This document shows, piece by piece, positions 20,039 to 28,948 of a stretch of 64,000 nt of DNA; the first letter of the stretch is position 1; every line of letters begins with the position of its first letter. This DNA is from Histomonas meleagridis. Its lineage: Eukaryota > Parabasalia > Tritrichomonadida > Dientamoebidae. A program made the translations under genes and the position numbers. The stretch covers positions 744,001-808,000 of the forward strand of contig WSYJ01000099.1 in NCBI GenBank assembly GCA_020186115.1. The letters run 5' to 3'. Below the pieces are notes generated by a model. The model saw nothing but the letters and a program-made list of their open reading frames with translations. It searched no databases and was not told the DNA's origin.

Positions 20039-20068
20039 TTTTTTTACTTTTCATATCACATTTCACGT
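20039..20068. promoter_or_regulatory. 30-bp divergent promoter, TatD / DUF4272
   Basis: Only 30 bases separate the start codons of two divergent genes. The rightward gene has TTTTCATATCACATTTCAC directly before its ATG, with three TCAYWW initiator-like elements. No comparable element is seen leftward within the gap; the nearest (CCATACG on the minus strand) lies inside the beginning of the DUF4272 coding region, so the transcripts may overlap at their 5' ends. Confidence 0.5.
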
Positions 20069-20695
20069 ATGGAAACAAGACAAAATTCTCTTAAAATTCT
20101 GAGTGAAAATAATATAAAATTAACGAAAGAAGTGCCCTTGCTAGATGCAAGCACATTCAAAATTAGATCTACTGAGCAAATGCTTCATCGAGCTATTGCT
20201 TTATACATAATTGGAACATATTCGGACAATTTATTGCAAAATTGCCCAGTCAAAGATGCTCAAAAATTTGTTCAAAAGTTTATCACAAGATATAACAGCG
20301 AAGATTTCTTTTCACCAAAAGAGAAAGAATTTTATGACAACCCAAATCCTTCACAAAATGAAATAGGCTTTATTTGTTGGCGCTGGGAAAGTCTATATGT
20401 ACTTCTGTGGTGTCTTGGGCTTATTGAAAACATTGGAATTCCCAAAAATCCATGCGAAGTTTTCCAATGCAGTCGTCCATTTTCTAAATATCGTTTTACA
20501 CATGATTTAACAGCTGCCATGAAGCCAAGAACGGCTGAGGAGATAATTGGTAAGAAAGATCTTGTGCTTTGTTGCATGGAATCTGAAGAAAAAGATTCAT
20601 TTGACTTGGGAGTCATAACCGGATGGAATAACATTCTCGACTGGATACTTAATAATGATAAGGAATGGGACGTAATAACACCACCTCCTCAATAA
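20069..20695 (+). CDS. DUF4272-domain protein (bacterial-type, likely laterally acquired)
   Basis: 208 residues from ATG at 20069 (METRQNSLKILSENNIKL). The layout matches DUF4272: an N-terminal 'SLKILSENNIKL...VPLLD', 'IRSTEQMLHRAIALYIIG', a central 'FICWRWESLYVLLWCLGLIENIGIPKNPC' (W.WE.L..LLW.LG....P...C) and the C-terminal 'EEKDSFDLGVITGWNNILDWIL' corresponding to the 'D..vv..R..aLNWL' segment. The family is mainly bacterial and of unknown function; presence here suggests lateral transfer. The longer open frame starting at 20000 overlaps the TatD start and is not preferred. Confidence 0.8.
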   Translation: METRQNSLKILSENNIKLTKEVPLLDASTFKIRSTEQMLHRAIALYIIGTYSDNLLQNCPVKDAQKFVQKFITRYNSEDFFSPKEKEFYDNPNPSQNEIGFICWRWESLYVLLWCLGLIENIGIPKNPCEVFQCSRPFSKYRFTHDLTAAMKPRTAEEIIGKKDLVLCCMESEEKDSFDLGVITGWNNILDWILNNDKEWDVITPPPQ

Positions 20696-21094
20696 TAAAA
20701 ATAAAATTTTTAATTAAAATCATTTTCAAAAATATCCAAATTGAATTTGATCAAATGCATGCGCGTTCATATTTTTGTTGAAGCCACAACATTTTGATTT
20801 ATACTGGAAAAGAAATTCAATCAAGTGATGATTTGATAAATTCATTTCTTTTGGCGATTTTTTTATTTGGCATATAATGTTTTAATGATAGTTTTTTAGT
20901 CAAAACAAATGAAAACCATTTATATTCTTACGGATAAGGAAGTGCATATAGGTCTTAATTGCATAACTAAATTTTTTTTGATCTTAAGAGCATACTTAAA
21001 ATTAAAAATTTATTGATACAAAATTAAAAATCGCTTATTATTTTTTCATAGTCTTCGGTTGAGAAAAAAATAATAGCTGTTTACAGCTAACATG
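20696..21094. other. Convergent intergenic region, no gene seen
   Basis: AT-rich region between the DUF4272 stop and the Chibby-like stop (convergent genes). It presumably holds both 3' ends. No open frame of note. Confidence 0.4.
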
Positions 21095-21472
21095 TTAAGA
21101 ATTTTCTTTTGATTTTCTTCGAGATTCTACTTCATGAACCAATGCTATCATTTCTTGCTTCTTATCAGATACTTTTTGCTTTATATCTGCTTTTTTGAGT
21201 TCAGCCTCTGTAAGAAGATGAAGTAAAATTTCACATTTTATCCTAAGTTCTTCATTCTTTTCTTTTAAATTTTGTAATTCTTTTTGGGAAATTTTGGTAT
21301 TGCCCGTATCTGATATTTTTTTGTTGGTCCAAAAATTGTTTTCCCAAGTTAAACATGTATCAGCAATATTTAATGAAATTGGGATATTGGAATTCCAGTA
21401 TTTTGTTATATTGAATGTCTGAAATTTCTTCTTTTTACTACTTGGTTTTGTCCATTTCGCAACTCCTTTCAT
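21095..21472 (-). CDS. CBY1: Chibby-like basal-body coiled-coil protein
   Basis: 125 residues from ATG at 21472 (MKGVAKWTKPSSKKKK). Order of elements: a basic N-terminus; 'NIPISLNIADTCLTWENNFW', which aligns with the Chibby block 'NL.g..L.FenGqW'; a linker; and a C-terminal leucine-rich coiled coil (ELQNLKEKNEELRIKCEILLHLLTEAE) matching 'eVQrLrrrNqqLeEENnLLrLKvdiLLDMLsE'. Length is close to human CBY1 (126). Chibby acts with FAM92 at the distal mother centriole/transition zone in ciliogenesis. The frame is open to a TTG at 21526, but the ATG is used here. It is divergent with the RPGRIP1-like gene, 57 bp between ATGs. Confidence 0.7.
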   Translation of the reverse strand: MKGVAKWTKPSSKKKKFQTFNITKYWNSNIPISLNIADTCLTWENNFWTNKKISDTGNTKISQKELQNLKEKNEELRIKCEILLHLLTEAELKKADIKQKVSDKKQEMIALVHEVESRRKSKENS

Positions 21473-21529
21473 GATTTCTTGATTAAAAAAAATTGAGGTA
21501 CTCCAAAAGTACGTTTTGAAATCCAATAA
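21473..21529. promoter_or_regulatory. 57-bp divergent promoter, Chibby-like / RPGRIP1-like
   Basis: This short divergent region serves two proteins whose relatives both act at the ciliary transition zone. A TCCAATAAATGG context precedes the rightward ATG and CTCAATTTTTTT precedes the leftward ATG by about 25 bases; both are weak initiator candidates. Confidence 0.45.
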
Positions 21530-23431
21530 ATGGATGTAATCTTTCGAAACAAACTTCTTGCAGAGTATTCACGTGCAGATTTAGAAGAAGAATTTATTCG
21601 GTGTTGTGAAGAATTAGATCAAAAAGCAAAAGAAATCAATAAGCTAGAAAATCAATCTCGATTCTATGACAAAAAATTCGATAGATTAAATCAAGATATT
21701 GAAGATTTAACAAAAGTTCCAGTATGTTTTGATGGAGCACATGCACCAACAGCATTTCGACAATCTCAAGCTATTGTAAAAAAATTACAAGATCAAATCA
21801 GCGAATTAGAAATTGAACTTGCACAAAAGCAAGCAAAGCGAAATCGCATAGCAGATGAAGTTAAATATTTCAAATCGTTACTCAGTTTTCCTGCAAAACG
21901 ATTGAAAAATACCACAAAAACACAAAAAAAGACAGTTGACGAATTAATAAAAATGTTAACATATTTATTAACGCATAACCTTGTTGAACCAGAGATGATT
22001 CCAAGGGTTGAAGCAGCAATTGAAATATTAAAAAGAAATTTCGAAGCTGCAATATCACCTTTAAGAGAGCTCGCAGACCTTTTCGGACTTAACTGTCCAT
22101 TGTTTGATGTTTTTGATAAACTTCAAGAAATTAAAGATAGAGATTCTAAGATTGAGGCTCTTCGACAAAAACTTGCAGAGCTTCGACAACGTAATGATGA
22201 AATGGCTAAGGAACATCAACGAATGCTTGAACAATATAAAGAAGAAGCGGATCAAAATTCCAAGAAATACAAAGATATGATGAACATGCAAAATGAAAAA
22301 GAAGTTCTTGAAGCAGATTTAACTCGCCTTCAAGAGCTCCAAATCATTCTTAATGGGCTTAAAAATGAAATAAAGCTTATTGAAGAACAGATTGAGAAAC
22401 TTAAGAAAGAAAACGAAGAAAATGCAAAACGGTTAAAGGGGCACCTCGAAGAATCCGTTAACAAACTTTTAGAAGAATTAAAAGCTTTAATTGACCACAA
22501 CACTGCTTTAAGAGCATCAAATAGCAATATCCAAAAAGAAGAAGAAAACATAGAGAAACAATATGGAGACGCAAGAGATCGTGCTCTGGAAATTGAAAAA
22601 TTATCACAACAACTTCAAAATGAATATATGAGTCTTCGAACATATTTCACCAAAATGCTTTCTGGCACCAACAGAGATCCATTTGAAAATAAGAAATTTG
22701 AAGACTTTTTAATTCAAATGTCTAATAAAGAATGGAAATTCGAAACGATTCAACAATATAATGATGACATCGAGCAACTCAATGTTCGTAAGGATCTCAT
22801 TACAGAAAAATTAGAAAAATACGAAACAATCCAAACAACATTACAAGATAAACTCAAAAGCATATCACAAGTTGTTTCAAGTATGGAATCCACTGTCGCA
22901 GAAATGCAACTTGATAACGCTAAACCTCCTCCAACGACTCAAGAAGTCAAACAACAAGATTATTTGGAATGTTTACCGCACGTTCAATTCAACCAAAAAC
23001 AAGTTGTGGAACTCGCTGACGATGAAACTGCGATAATGTTAACATTTTTGGATTTCCATCTTGCAGATGGATTAATTCGATCACCAAAATCCAAAATTTT
23101 CCTTGTAATTGACTTTTACACTAATAAAAGCCAATCAACAACTTATGTATCGCCATCTGATGGTACATTTGATTGTAGTGTCATGTTTCCATGTGTTAAT
23201 GATTCGCAATTGCGCGATTATGTTGAACATGGAACAGTTCAAGTCCAATTGTACGCTGCGCGTGGAGTACAATATGACGAAATCGGATCGTCTGAGTTTT
23301 CGATCCAGCCATTCGCAAATGGTATCGATTCTTTTGCATCAAAATTTACGTTGAAATCGAAAAAAACAAATAAAGAAGTGGGAACTGTTGAATATGAGGC
23401 ACAACTTTATATACCTCTTATTGAAAAATAA
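21530..23431 (+). CDS. RPGRIP1/RPGRIP1L-like transition-zone protein (coiled coil plus C2)
   Basis: 633 residues from ATG at 21530. Residues 10-460 are almost continuous coiled coil (for example ELEIELAQKQAKRNRIADEV). The C-terminal 150 residues form a C2-like beta sandwich: 'VVELADDETAIMLTFLDFHLADG', 'KIFLVIDFYTNKSQSTTYV', 'EHGTVQVQLYAARGVQYDEIG', 'GTVEYEAQLYIPL'. The combination 'IDFY....Q.T.......F.......D..L..Y...G.v.v.L....G' matches the C2-C2_1 domain of RPGRIP1/RPGRIP1L (NPHP8), a scaffold of the ciliary transition zone. It is shorter than the vertebrate proteins and has only the one C2 I can see. Divergent pairing with a Chibby-like gene fits a basal-body role. Confidence 0.65.
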   Translation: MDVIFRNKLLAEYSRADLEEEFIRCCEELDQKAKEINKLENQSRFYDKKFDRLNQDIEDLTKVPVCFDGAHAPTAFRQSQAIVKKLQDQISELEIELAQKQAKRNRIADEVKYFKSLLSFPAKRLKNTTKTQKKTVDELIKMLTYLLTHNLVEPEMIPRVEAAIEILKRNFEAAISPLRELADLFGLNCPLFDVFDKLQEIKDRDSKIEALRQKLAELRQRNDEMAKEHQRMLEQYKEEADQNSKKYKDMMNMQNEKEVLEADLTRLQELQIILNGLKNEIKLIEEQIEKLKKENEENAKRLKGHLEESVNKLLEELKALIDHNTALRASNSNIQKEEENIEKQYGDARDRALEIEKLSQQLQNEYMSLRTYFTKMLSGTNRDPFENKKFEDFLIQMSNKEWKFETIQQYNDDIEQLNVRKDLITEKLEKYETIQTTLQDKLKSISQVVSSMESTVAEMQLDNAKPPPTTQEVKQQDYLECLPHVQFNQKQVVELADDETAIMLTFLDFHLADGLIRSPKSKIFLVIDFYTNKSQSTTYVSPSDGTFDCSVMFPCVNDSQLRDYVEHGTVQVQLYAARGVQYDEIGSSEFSIQPFANGIDSFASKFTLKSKKTNKEVGTVEYEAQLYIPLIEK

Positions 23432-23787
23432 AATGTGTTTTATGGTTATAATAAAATTGTTATTAAAATTCTTTCTATTACAAGTTTTTTTAAATTGTTA
23501 ACGAAAAAATTTTATAAAATTTTAAGCTGAATTAGCGTATCAAAAATTCTATGAAACTTGTTGACATTTTGGATAATGCGAGGTTTACGCAAACCGTCTT
23601 CATAAAATGATGATTTTTGGGCGAATTTATTAAACACCATGGTGAGACCCCAAGACTTATGACCGTGTCAGGTTAAGATTAACTGGTGATTTACATAATT
23701 CAAATGAGAATAAAACTTTTGCATAAAGTTTACAAAACAAAGAAATGTGTAATGAAATATGGTTCTTAACGTGTTCCTATTGTTCCG
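23432..23787. other. Gap before ankyrin gene
   Basis: No gene seen. The stretch includes the region where the ankyrin gene's start should lie; the ATGs here (for example 23744) are out of frame with the open frame that begins at 23788. Confidence 0.4.
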
Positions 23788-25961
23788 TTGAGCCTTTTGC
23801 AGCAGTTGAAGCTTGGCGTACCTAATAAATCAGATAATTTACAAATCTTTAAAAATCTCGAAACAATTGTTTTTAACATAAGTAAGGAAAATGTAGAGTT
23901 TTCTGTGGAACAAACCATGAATTTATATTTTTCAAATTATCCTTTATCGTTCAACTATGTTATAGTCTTGTTAATTTATTCTGCTCTTAAATGTAATGTT
24001 GATAATTATAAAGCATATATAAATTATTTAAGATTAATCCAAATGAAGGAAGATGAAATTTATTGTTGCAATCCCAAAATTATTGATATTTTTGGATCAT
24101 TTTTAACAGAAAACTTAACAAATGAATATTATCTTATTAAAAAAATGCTTGAAGAAAAAATAATTGACATCAATAAAGTTAAGGAAAATCAAATATTTGA
24201 AACCACAGAACAACCTCAGAAACGGGACAATTCAAACAAATTATTAGAAATAATTCGAGATGATAAACTTGATGAACTTCAAGAAATATCATCACAAACA
24301 AATTTTGATTTTAATCAAACAATTGAACCATCACTTTATGAAAAATGTTCTTTTATTAATCACTATAATGTTACATTAATTAGTTATGCAGCATTTTTTT
24401 CATCAGTTAAATGTTTTAAATATTTACTTATGAATGGAGCAAAAGTGGATAATACAGGTAAATATGCAGTTGCAAGTGGAAATATTGAAATCATTCATTT
24501 ATGCGAACAAAATCATTCATCATTTGGAGGTGCATATGAAACAGCAATTAAATTTCATCGAAACGATATCTTTAAATATATTTATGAAAATAAATTAGAA
24601 GAAAATTCAACGGAAGATAATAGCAGAATTTCCCTCATAGACATATCTTTTAAATATAGACATTCCAAGCATCAACCACTTGAGCTATTTTGTGTGAAAT
24701 ATAGTAATTATGAAATCCTTTCTTTTTTGAAAGATTATGGAATAAAATTCGATGAAACTGTATTTAATGAATCAGCAAAAATTGGTAATTTGTTTCTCGT
24801 TGAATATCTCATTGAAGATAATAAAGTTCCTAAAGATATTTTACTTTTCTCAGTGCAATCAGGGAATATAGAACTTGTTAAATACATTCTTGAACATTAT
24901 GAAATTGATATCAATTCTAAATCTATTTATTCGTTTTATTTAAAATTAATTTTAATAAATTTATATTTCTAAATAATATTTGGAAATTATTTGAATTATT
25001 TTGGACAGCACTTATGTTTGCTTCTTATAAAGGTCATACAGAAATCGTAAAATTACTTCTTGAACAAAAAGGAATTAATATTAATGCTAAAGATATTTTT
25101 TTGTTTTATTTGATATTTATTTTAATAATTTTATATTTCAAAATAATATTTGGAAATGATTTAAATTATTTCAAACAGCACTTGGTTTTGCAGCTATAAT
25201 GTCATTTAAGAAAGGATACGATGAAATTTTAAAATTACTTCTTGAACAAGAAAATATTGATGTTGATGTTAAGGATGATTTTTCAAGAAATTATATGGAA
25301 TTTATTAATTTATTTTAAAACATTACTTATGCTTGCAACAGAAAAAAATAAAATTGATACCGTCAAATTAATTCTTAAAAACAAAAAAATTGATTTAAAT
25401 ATTAAGGAAAATATTCATTTTTTTTTATATAAGGTTTATAGTAAAAATTATTTGGAATTTATACATAACATATTGGACATCACTTATGATTGCATTATTT
25501 AATGGTTATACTGATATTGCTAAATTACTTCTTGAGGATAAAAGAACTGACATTAATACTAAAGATATGCATTCGTTTTATTTAAAATTTATTTAAGTAT
25601 ATTCTAGATTCAAAATAATATTTGGTATTTATTTACTCAATAAAAAACTCCACTTATTTTAGCAAGATCAAAAGGTCAAAATGAAATTGTTCAAATAATT
25701 CTTGAAAAAGAAGGAAACATTTCTGACCAGCAAAATGAAAACAATACAAACGGATTTGGTTTACCTGCAAATGATCAAACATCAACGAATAGCACATATA
25801 GTTTTGGTTTACCTACAAATAATCAAACATCAACTAATAGCACATATAGTTTTGGTTTACCTACAAATAATCAAACATCAACTAATAACACATATAGTTT
25901 TGGACATTCAAAAAACCGCTACGATGAGGATGTGCGAATCATGCTCGGATTTTATCATTGA
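23788..25961 (+). CDS. DUF3447/ankyrin protein with spacer-interrupted repeats and FG-type tail
   Basis: The first open block (23788-24924) encodes the DUF3447-type N-terminal domain common in trichomonads, with 'DKLDELQEISSQTNFDFNQ', 'SLISYAAFFSSVKCFKYLLMNGA' type helices and 'IIHLCEQNHSSF'. It has no in-frame ATG before about 23920; the open frame starts at TTG with a stop shortly upstream, so the first exon or start is missing or unrecognised. Six ankyrin blocks follow, separated by spacers 24925-25004 (80), 25095-25174 (80), 25277-25319 (43), 25410-25476 (67) and 25567-25646 (80). All blocks are open in the TAL frame though diverged from each other. The last block runs into 'GFGLPANDQTSTNSTYS' repeats and stops at 25959-25961, inside an inverted-repeat arm. 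It can make protein only if spacers are removed. Confidence 0.6.
25755..25898 (+). repeat. 48-bp tandem repeats coding FGLPTNNQTSTNSTYS
   Basis: Three in-frame 48-bp units start at 25755, 25803 and 25851, followed by a partial (SFGHSKN). Each encodes 16 residues with one FG followed by LP and a Ser/Thr/Asn/Gln-rich spacer. The pattern resembles FG-nucleoporin spacing. The frame is the one that continues from the last ankyrin block; the other open frame across it (starting 25702) is a shadow. Confidence 0.75.
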
Positions 25962-26383
25962 AGGAGGAGCTGCCGTCCTCGAAATAAATTGTTTCTTTCT
26001 TCCCATCCAATACATTTAATGACAAAGCCAATGAATGTAAATAACATTGTTCCTCAGCGTAAATACTTTGTTTGCTTTTCATTACGTTTGGGTAGTTCAT
26101 TTGTTTTCGGTTTAACAAGTCGATATAAGTGAAATCCAAATTATAACCGCAATTACATTTATTATGATGTGGGTCGAAAGCCATTACGTCTATTTAATTT
26201 TAGGTTCAACAAAACGGCGCAAGAGAAATGTTGTAAACAGTCTGTACCCCATATGCACTTCAAAGGGGCTCGGCAGAAGGCATCCTGTTTAACACCTCTA
26301 ATATTTTCACACATGGAAGGTGGCTACTCCTGTGATTATAAAATCGGAGCAGGATTCGCATTCCATGCGCGCTTTTTTGAATT
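25907..26383. mobile_element. Small element with imperfect terminal inverted repeats
   Basis: The left arm (about 25907-25973) and the reverse complement of the right arm (about 26317-26383) share ATTCAAAAAA, TGCGAATC.TGCTC, GATTTTAT.AT and AGGAG.AGC blocks, about 75-80 percent over some 60 bases. Inside, the minus strand has an open frame (25939-26184) beginning MAFDPHHNKCNCGYNLDF, with a zinc-ribbon-like CxC. GC content looks higher than in the surrounding DNA. Together this suggests a non-autonomous or decayed DNA transposon. No target-site duplication was recognised. The left arm supplies the end and stop codon of the ankyrin gene. Confidence 0.45.
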
Positions 26384-26637
26384 GCGACAATTCAAAACGA
26401 TCAATTTCGACACAATAAGCAACCACTCGTTATAAACAACGATAGGTTTTTCGTCGAACCGATTTTTCTAACAAATATTTGGGACTTTTCATTTTTTCTA
26501 TCACAATTAAACTTTTTGAATTTATTTCAAAAACTTCAATTTTTTGAACTAAAAATCGACGTCATAAAAAAAGCATAAAGTATTCAATTTAATTGTCCAC
26601 TTTCTTCCAGAAAAAAAAACATTTTTTCATTTTTTTA

Positions 26638-28035
26638 TTATTCCGAGGGTTGGACATTCTGAGATGCGAACAATGACATTGGTAAAGTTGCTATGTCCGA
26701 TGTAAAAGTTTCTTTTTTATTTATAGGTCTCATATAATAAGACTTTCTTGGTATTATTGGGATTTCCGACAAATATCTAAAAGCGAATTGATCTGGGATA
26801 CTTACGAAATAATCTTTCAAAATCAGATCAACAAACCCACTTGTTTTCATTGGGTTATTTCTTACAGTATATATTTTCTTTAATCTTAATATTATTTCCG
26901 AGTCGTTTGTATTTGCTGATGCAACTTCATATACGATAGCCGCTTTATCATAAAATTCCTCTAACTCATACGTGAGTCCGAGGTTAAGCCAAGCCTCTGT
27001 GAATTTGATATTAATTTGCAAAGCCCTTTGGAACGCAATTTGTGCGTTAGAATATTGTTTATTATTTAAATATAAATTCCCTAAACAGAACCAAAAAGGA
27101 GAATGATAAAAAAAGAATTGATAACATTTTGATAAGAACATGTGTGAGTTATTAATATCATCCAGTTTTAAACATACTAATCCTGCCATAAAATATAATA
27201 ATGGATCAAAGCCAAAGTTAGATAAAGCATCATCAATAACTGTTTTGATTTTGCTGAGATCCTTTTCGGTGGTCATTTTGTGGATACAGTATTGTTGAAC
27301 AACTTGAAGATTGTTCGGATTATTCTTTCTAAGAGTTTTATATATTTCATGCGATTCTAACTTTTTTTGATCAATATATGAAAATGTTTCAGCAAGTTGT
27401 AAAAGAAGATCATTTTGTTCAAGCCCAATAAGTTCGGGATTAACTAAATCAAAATAATGAGATGATTCTTCATATCTTTTGCAAATGCGACAAAGAATTC
27501 CAAGACGAAAGAAAACATCTTGAATAAAATCAAATCGTTGATTAAGTTTAATGATTTTTTCAAGGTTGTGAATGGCTTCACTATAATGTTGGAAATGCGA
27601 TTGAAGAATACCCATGGAATAGCAATAATAAACATTTTTCTCTGTAATTTGAGGTGGTATTTGGGAAAAATATTCAAATGAGTGAATATAATCACCTTTA
27701 GACAAATAACAATAACCTAATGTAAGCTTGCTTTGATAATCTTGAGGAGAATTAGAATATTTGATTTCATTTAATGATCTTTGAATGGCAAAATCGATGC
27801 CTGTCGAAACAATACCTTTTTGATGTGGATCTATACCTATATCATATTTGATAGAGTGTTTGCCAATATAATTTTTTGTTTCTGTTTCACCAAGTTCATT
27901 TAAGATATCATATACAACACGATATGCAATTACACATTTCTTATCAATTTCATTCAAAAGGTCGGAGTTCAATTTAATACATTTTTGCTCCTCTTCTTCT
28001 GATTCAGAATTGCTTCTGCTTTCCCAAACATCCAT
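26638..28035 (-). CDS. TPR protein, Cyc8/Ssn6 (UTX-type) corepressor-like
   Basis: 465 residues from ATG at 28035 (MDVWESRSNSESEEEE). At least eight TPR units run from about residue 85 to 420. The clearest are 'PFWFCLGNLYLNNKQYSNAQIAFQRALQIN' and 'TEAWLNLGLTYELEEFYDKAAIVYEVA', which resemble the Cyc8/Ssn6 and UTX TPR block 'iGvLY....QY.dAldaysRAi.iNPy..EvWydLGtLYE'. Cyc8 scaffolds Tup1-type repression complexes. The open frame extends to a GTG at 28137 overlapping the divergent gene; the ATG at 28035 leaves 82 bp between divergent starts. Other TPR scaffolds (for example anaphase-promoting complex subunits) are possible. Confidence 0.6.
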   Translation of the reverse strand: MDVWESRSNSESEEEEQKCIKLNSDLLNEIDKKCVIAYRVVYDILNELGETETKNYIGKHSIKYDIGIDPHQKGIVSTGIDFAIQRSLNEIKYSNSPQDYQSKLTLGYCYLSKGDYIHSFEYFSQIPPQITEKNVYYCYSMGILQSHFQHYSEAIHNLEKIIKLNQRFDFIQDVFFRLGILCRICKRYEESSHYFDLVNPELIGLEQNDLLLQLAETFSYIDQKKLESHEIYKTLRKNNPNNLQVVQQYCIHKMTTEKDLSKIKTVIDDALSNFGFDPLLYFMAGLVCLKLDDINNSHMFLSKCYQFFFYHSPFWFCLGNLYLNNKQYSNAQIAFQRALQINIKFTEAWLNLGLTYELEEFYDKAAIVYEVASANTNDSEIILRLKKIYTVRNNPMKTSGFVDLILKDYFVSIPDQFAFRYLSEIPIIPRKSYYMRPINKKETFTSDIATLPMSLFASQNVQPSE

Positions 28036-28117
28036 GAGGACTGCCCCAAGATTGATAAGTTTATTTAACTTTTGCCGACCACACAAACGTATCGTTTCTG
28101 GATTTTTTAGTGAAAAA

Positions 28118-28948
28118 ATGGAAAATGTAAAAGACACCTATAAAAATGCAAAATGGTACAATTGTTGTTGGCTTGCAAGAGCTCCAAAATATATTTCAGC
28201 TTATGGGTTTGCTATCAGATTATTCTTTAACCCAATATTAATGAGCTTATTGATCGAAAATATTTTTGTAATTCTTCATTTCAGTAATTTTAAACATAAA
28301 GAAGAGATACATGATATACTTACTGAACTTCATCATCTTGTTATGCTCCCAATGGTTACTTTAATTGGATTATACACAATTTTTAAACAAAAAAGACCTG
28401 GTCAGAAACTGGTAAATGGTAGTTACAAAATGATCGGAACTTTATATGGTATGCCTTCAGGAGATTCAATGTATGGTGCAATAATATGTTCATTATTATT
28501 TTCCAAATCACCTTTATTCAGTATATTTATCTGGCTTTCTGTTTGCTCTTCCAGAGTTTTAGTTGGTTATCACAATATTCAACAAGTTACAGTCGGAAGC
28601 ATTTTCGGATTTTTATATGTATTTCTCAAAAATGGATTAGACAAAGAATTATTCATAGTAATCAACTGGGTATTAGCAGCTGTACTTCCAACTCTTGTAT
28701 TTTTTGATGACAATTTAATTGAAGTCAGCAAATTTGATTACAATAATTTACAACTGTGGACCATCGCAGATTGTTCATACTTAACATTTGACATTCTGTA
28801 CTGTGCACCTGAAAAATTAAGTCTACTCAGCTGTTCGGATGGTTTGAAATTAGTAATCTCATTTTGCGGATCATTCTTTTGGCTTGTTTTATATCAATAT
28901 TTACTTAGGAACGGAATTTCAGTAGCCAAAATGTTACATAGAAAATAA
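28118..28948 (+). CDS. PAP2-superfamily membrane phosphatase-like protein with altered catalytic motifs
   Basis: 276 residues from ATG at 28118 (MENVKDTYKNAKWYNCCW). About six membrane helices. The three PAP2 motifs are recognisable: C1 'IFKQKRPGQK', C2 'GMPSGDSMYG' and C3 'SSRVLVGYHNIQQVTVG'. In C2 the usual PSGH histidine is Asp, and in C3 the Asp that follows the nucleophilic His (SRx5Hx3D) is Gln. The nucleophile His and the C1 Arg-Pro remain. Relatives dephosphorylate lipid phosphates or dolichyl-PP in the ER. The changes suggest altered or lost catalysis. The gene is divergent with the TPR corepressor-like gene. Confidence 0.75.
   Translation: MENVKDTYKNAKWYNCCWLARAPKYISAYGFAIRLFFNPILMSLLIENIFVILHFSNFKHKEEIHDILTELHHLVMLPMVTLIGLYTIFKQKRPGQKLVNGSYKMIGTLYGMPSGDSMYGAIICSLLFSKSPLFSIFIWLSVCSSRVLVGYHNIQQVTVGSIFGFLYVFLKNGLDKELFIVINWVLAAVLPTLVFFDDNLIEVSKFDYNNLQLWTIADCSYLTFDILYCAPEKLSLLSCSDGLKLVISFCGSFFWLVLYQYLLRNGISVAKMLHRK

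Noticed and set aside
25095-25174. Ordinary GT-AG intron from GTTTTATTT to ACAG in the ankyrin spacers
   Set aside because: The G at position 9 is A or T in several junctions, the AG is absent in others, and removing that interval from an 80-nt spacer does not keep the reading frame. Boundaries remain unresolved.
25702-26019. 105-codon plus frame with IKHQ..HIVL repeats
   Set aside because: It is another frame of the 48-bp FG repeats. The frame continuous with the ankyrin blocks ends at 25961 and is preferred.
26638-28137. Long starts at TTG or GTG for several genes (also 5927, 16991, 21526, 36315, 40721, 62551)
   Set aside because: Eukaryotic initiation at these codons is unlikely; the first plausible ATG, often with an initiator-like TCA motif, was chosen.
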